Shown here piece by piece: positions 61,044-64,000 of a stretch of 64,000 bases of DNA. Under the pieces are notes generated by a model. It was not told the origin of the DNA. It saw only the letters and a program-made list of their open reading frames with translations, and ran no database searches. This DNA is from Nocardia fluminea. GTDB lineage: Bacteria; Actinomycetota; Actinomycetes; Mycobacteriales; Mycobacteriaceae. Made by a program: the position numbers and the translations under genes. The stretch lies in NCBI RefSeq assembly GCF_002846365.1, contig NZ_PJMW01000002.1, positions 1,426,001 to 1,490,000 on the forward strand, given 5' to 3'. Within the stretch, counting starts at the first letter, position 1. Each line of letters starts with the position of its first letter.

Positions 61044-62942
61044 TCAGTTGGGGTCGATACCGTACAGGCGGGCCCAGTTCTCGCGGCTGGTGAGTTCGGG
61101 GACCGCGGCGCGGTATTCGGCCTGGAGGGCGGGTAGTTCCTTGCGGAGCTTGCGCAGGGTGCGGTAGGCGCGGATGAGCAGCGCGCGGGCACGGGCCTTG
61201 TCCCGGCGGCGCACCCGCACGCCCGACTGGGAGGCGTCGGTGACGACCACGTGGTCGAACAGGCCGACGTGCCACCAGTGCGCGTCCTCGCGGGTGATGC
61301 CGATGAGGCCGGGCTGTGTGCGGCCGGTCCACTGGGTGATGGCGCGCTTGATCAGCACCAGGGTGACGCGGCTCGGTTCGCCGCTCGCCCGGCGCACGGA
61401 GATGTCGGCGGAGTTCACCGGTGGCGTGGCCGCCGGGTGCTTGATCGTCTCGGGGTAGTCGTTGCGGGTGCTGCGGGCGGCGGCGAGCGCGTCGATACCG
61501 CCGTCGCGCAACGCCTTCGGGCCCTTCATGAAGTCCTCGATGCCCTGCAAGGTGGTGTGCACCAGGCCGTACTGCATGCCGACGAGGTGCTCGGCGATGT
61601 AGCGGAAGAACTCGCGCGTGATCGCCTTGCCGTCGAGATCGGTGTGCAGGGCGCCGACGATGAGCGAGTTACGGGTGGAGAAGTACCGCGCCCAGTCGTC
61701 GTAGTCCTTCCAGTAGAAGTCGGCGTGCCACACGGCCGCGTTGGGGAGCGTGACGGTGACGAAACCGTGCTCGCGCGCGCGGATGCCGTACTCGACGTCG
61801 TCCCACTGGAAGAAGATCGGGACCGGAAGGCCGATCTTCTTCACGACCTCGGCCGGGATCAGGCAGGTCCACCAGGCGTTGTAGCCGGCATCGACCCGGC
61901 GCTCCTGGTTCTTCTTGAGCATGGAGGTGTTGCGCAGCGCCTTGGGCACCTTCTGGCCGTGCTTGAGCTCGTGCAGGTGCACCTCCTCCGCGCCGACATT
62001 GAGGTAGTCGGGGTTGAGCAGGAACAGCATCTGCGCGCCGACCAGGGTCGGTTCGACGGTGAGGTTGGCGAACGCCTGCAGGCGCAGCACGGTCTCGGGC
62101 TCGCAGAGGATGTCGTCGTCCATCAGGATGACGTCGGCGTGCTCGTTGGCCGCCGACACCTCGTAGAGGCCGCGGGTGAACCCGCCCGCGCCGCCGAGGT
62201 TGGGCTGGCGGATGTAGCGCAGCTTGTCGCCGAAATCGGGGCGGACCTGCTGGAACAACGGGCGATCCTCGACCAGGTCGGTGCCCTGGTCCACCACGTA
62301 CACCGCGTCGATGGCGGCCAGCACGGTGGCGTCCGAGGCCAGCGCGGCAACGGTGTGCGCGCAGTCCTCGGCCCGGTTGAAGGTGCAGATCGCGATGGCG
62401 ACCGGGCGCACCTTCTCGGGGGCCCGCGCGGTCCAGGCGAGTTCGGTGATGTCGAGTTCGCCCCCGACGGCGTCGAACTCGAGCCACAACGCGCCACCGT
62501 CGACGTACTGGTCCAGTGGGGCCGTCAGCGAGACGACACCGCTGCTGGTCGCCACCAGCGAGGCGATGATCCGGCGGTGGCCCGCGATGTCGGAGGCGAC
62601 CAGACGGACGTTCGCCTTGTGGCCGACCACCAGGTGCGCACCCACCGAGACCTCGGTGACGGTGGTCCAGCGCTGCCAGTAGCTGGCGGCGAATCGGCCG
62701 AAGTAGGTGTTGGTGTGCGCGGTCGCGCCCTTCGGCAGGTGCAGCGAATGCCGTTCGCGAACGGCGGCACCCCCCTTGACGACGGCGTAGAGGTCGTCGT
62801 TCACGCGTGCCGAGGGGCCGGTGAAGATGCCTCGAGCCAGCACGAGCCGCTCGGGCGCTGAGTGTTCACCGCGCAACGATGCGGGCGCGGCCTCGCGCCG
62901 ATCGTTCGATTCGGTCACGGCTGTGGTAGCCGACTGCTCCAT
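61044..62942 (-). CDS. glfT2: Galactofuranosyltransferase GlfT2
   Basis: The 632-residue bifunctional enzyme polymerises galactan with alternating beta-1,5 and beta-1,6 links. It has an N-terminal beta-sandwich (residues about 20-175), the GT-A domain with IRQPNLGGAGGFTRGLYEVS, the metal motif VILMDDDILCEPE, the acceptor region WWTCLIPAEVVKKIG, the catalytic WDDVEYGIRAREHG and WHADFYWKDYDDWARYFSTR, and C-terminal helices. Length is close to the 637 residues of Rv3808c. ATG 62942 has GAGGA upstream. Confidence 0.95.
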   Translation of the reverse strand: MEQSATTAVTESNDRREAAPASLRGEHSAPERLVLARGIFTGPSARVNDDLYAVVKGGAAVRERHSLHLPKGATAHTNTYFGRFAASYWQRWTTVTEVSVGAHLVVGHKANVRLVASDIAGHRRIIASLVATSSGVVSLTAPLDQYVDGGALWLEFDAVGGELDITELAWTARAPEKVRPVAIAICTFNRAEDCAHTVAALASDATVLAAIDAVYVVDQGTDLVEDRPLFQQVRPDFGDKLRYIRQPNLGGAGGFTRGLYEVSAANEHADVILMDDDILCEPETVLRLQAFANLTVEPTLVGAQMLFLLNPDYLNVGAEEVHLHELKHGQKVPKALRNTSMLKKNQERRVDAGYNAWWTCLIPAEVVKKIGLPVPIFFQWDDVEYGIRAREHGFVTVTLPNAAVWHADFYWKDYDDWARYFSTRNSLIVGALHTDLDGKAITREFFRYIAEHLVGMQYGLVHTTLQGIEDFMKGPKALRDGGIDALAAARSTRNDYPETIKHPAATPPVNSADISVRRASGEPSRVTLVLIKRAITQWTGRTQPGLIGITREDAHWWHVGLFDHVVVTDASQSGVRVRRRDKARARALLIRAYRTLRKLRKELPALQAEYRAAVPELTSRENWARLYGIDPN

Positions 62943-63051
62943 GAAGTCCTCGAAATTCTCGGTATCGACTGCGCCGGCGCAGGCAGTCACGTAAAGAAGG
63001 GCGTCGCGGCGGGCGGGGCGAGGATATCAATCACGCGCCGCCCTCGCGTCG

Positions 63052-63576
63052 TCAGTGAGGAGTTGCCGCACTCCGCGCGTGTTGCTCATCGCTTGCCGAT
63101 GAGCCGGTGAAAACGAATTTGCTGTAGGCCCAATAGCGGAATACGACCGCCATGGTCTGCCCGATCACAGTGGCGGAAATGTTGTCCGCCAGCGGTGACG
63201 ACAGATCGAGTACATAACGGGAAAAGCCGAGGCAGCCGAGTTGCAGGAGGATCGCTACGACATTGACGATCGCGTACAGCAGATATTCCCGAACCGGGCT
63301 GCCGGACTTACGGTGCGAGTAGGTCCACCACTTGTTCCCGAAGTAGGTGACGACTGTCGCCACCACGATCGCGATGATCTTGGCAACCAGCGGCGAGTGA
63401 TAGAGCACACCTTCCGAGAGGGAGAAACCCCCACCCCAGAACACCAACAGGTTGTAGGTCCCCGCATCGACGACAAACCCGATCGCCCCGACAACGAGAA
63501 ACGCCGCACCCTGCCGCAACCCCGCCACCACCTTCGACACAAAGGGCACACCAGGCGGTTCAACAGATTGCGACAC
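63052..63576 (-). CDS. GtrA family membrane protein
   Basis: The 174-residue protein has four helices in the GtrA pattern: AAFLVVGAIGFVVDAGTYNL, VAKIIAIVVATVVTYFGNKW, REYLLYAIVNVVAILLQLGC. GtrA proteins move or help use polyprenyl-linked sugars; in mycobacteria Rv3789 is tied to decaprenyl-phospho-arabinose and arabinan synthesis. GTG 63576 is chosen over longer starts that run through low-complexity sequence. It lies 109 bases from glfT2 and on the same strand. Confidence 0.85.
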   Translation of the reverse strand: MSQSVEPPGVPFVSKVVAGLRQGAAFLVVGAIGFVVDAGTYNLLVFWGGGFSLSEGVLYHSPLVAKIIAIVVATVVTYFGNKWWTYSHRKSGSPVREYLLYAIVNVVAILLQLGCLGFSRYVLDLSSPLADNISATVIGQTMAVVFRYWAYSKFVFTGSSASDEQHARSAATPH

Positions 63577-63715
63577 ACCCTGACGGTAGCCAACCACCAC
63601 CCCGATCCCCGGGGAGGGTCGACCCAACCACCAGCCGATCCCCGTAAACACCACCGACACCAACCCAACCCCGCACCCGCGACCCCGAGGAGCGGCGGCC
63701 ACGCAGTGGCCGGTT

Positions 63716-63822
63716 CGCGGCCGGGTCGCCGGTCAGGCGCCGTTGCGTAGGCGACGAAGGAGCAAGCAACGGTGCCTGACCGGCGGCCCCTCAGGGCCGC
63801 GGACACGCGGGCGCCAGCCCGC
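63716..63822 (+). repeat. Structured interspersed element, copy 4
   Basis: Here nearly all stem sequence differs from copy 1 yet is complementary: CGCGGCC with GGCCGCG, GCCGGTCAGGC with GCCTGACCGGC, CCGTTGC with GCAACGG. The loop keeps GCGACGAAGGAG (63751-63762). The trailing hairpin is GCGGG-CGCCAG-CCCGC (63807-63822). It lies 58 bases before the GT2 gene start. Confidence 0.9.
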
Positions 63823-63880
63823 CGATAATCCTGTAGCCTCCCGGTGTCCCACTGCTGCCTAACTCCGAGGATTGACCCGG

Positions 63881-64000
63881 GTGGACTCCACCGAGCTTCG
63901 CATTGCCGCCGTGGTCCCCTGCCACAACGAAGAGGCCGCGGTCGCCAAGGTCGTCGCCGACCTCAAAGCCGCTGTGCCGGGGATCGTCGTCTATGTCTAC
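63881..64000 (+). CDS. Glycosyltransferase family 2 protein, N-terminal part only
   Basis: The 40 visible codons start at GTG 63881 and read RIAAVVPCHNEEAAVAKVVA, the classic GT2 opening with nucleotide-binding strand. The gene runs off the window. It may be a polyprenyl-phosphate sugar transferase, which would suit the GtrA neighbour, but too little is visible. Confidence 0.75.
   Translation, partial: MDSTELRIAAVVPCHNEEAAVAKVVADLKAAVPGIVVYVY

Overview
The window is a high-GC actinobacterial chromosome segment from a mycolic-acid-bearing genus, most likely Nocardia or a close relative. The main evidence is the galactan machinery (GlfT1, GlfT2 and a Wzm/Wzt-type exporter), a Bpa-type proteasome activator ending in GQYL, tandem MMPL transporters, a WS/DGAT-like acyltransferase, and a nitric-oxide-synthase oxygenase gene. 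Gene order follows, with insertions, the Mycobacterium tuberculosis stretch from aspC (Rv3722c) to glfT2 (Rv3808c). That comparison is from memory, not from an alignment.

Layout. 1-9 kb: the 5' part of a ROK regulator, a secreted protein, a HhH-GPD protein, a methyltransferase, AspC, SRP RNA, a TetR regulator, tRNA-Ser(GGA) and ThrE. 9-12.6 kb: accessory patch with two XRE regulators, a WS/DGAT-like protein and a DUF397 protein. 12.6-17.7 kb: a queuosine-related neighbourhood (GluQRS, YhhQ-type transporter, Tgt) mixed with small membrane proteins. 17.7-27.5 kb: a heterodimeric ABC exporter, an Rrf2 regulator, and a TetR regulator divergent from two tandem MMPL transporters. 27.5-32 kb: a GlxA regulator followed by a degenerate integration hotspot at tRNA-Ser(CGA), with displaced copies of the tRNA 3' end and small relic genes. 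32-38 kb: tadA, its associated gene, tyrA, a glycolipid-binding-like protein and a second ABC pair. 38-44 kb: a Dcm/Vsr pair, a phytase-like lipoprotein, RidA and a mycothiol-dependent isomerase-like protein. 44-53 kb: tRNA-Arg, tRNA-Ser(GCT), a tRNA-Ser fragment, a DLH-like hydrolase, an HisC/Pat aminotransferase, NOS, a general-stress PRC/DUF2382 protein, a divergent S-adenosylhomocysteine-hydrolase-like protein and tRNA-Ser(TGA). 53-64 kb: quinone oxidoreductase, SufS-like protein, Bpa, galactan export and synthesis genes, RsgA, GlfT2, GtrA and the start of a GT2 gene.

How genes work together. Wzm, Wzt, GlfT1 and GlfT2 form the galactan branch of arabinogalactan synthesis. YhhQ, Tgt and GluQRS could import a queuosine precursor, place it in tRNA and modify it further. 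TadA edits tRNA-Arg(ACG), which is encoded in the same window. All four expected serine tRNA species are present.

The most unusual signal is an interspersed element of about 107 bp (2944-3052, 15498-15605 reversed, 55955-56061, 63716-63822, and a diverged copy at 38513-38624). Stem sequences differ between copies but stay complementary. An apical loop GCGACGAAGGAG and a trailing hairpin with loop CGCCAG are kept. Four of the five copies lie in sense orientation just upstream of a start codon. I do not recognise it as a named RNA or repeat family. The second strongest signal is the set of displaced tRNA-Ser 3' ends that mark old integration events.
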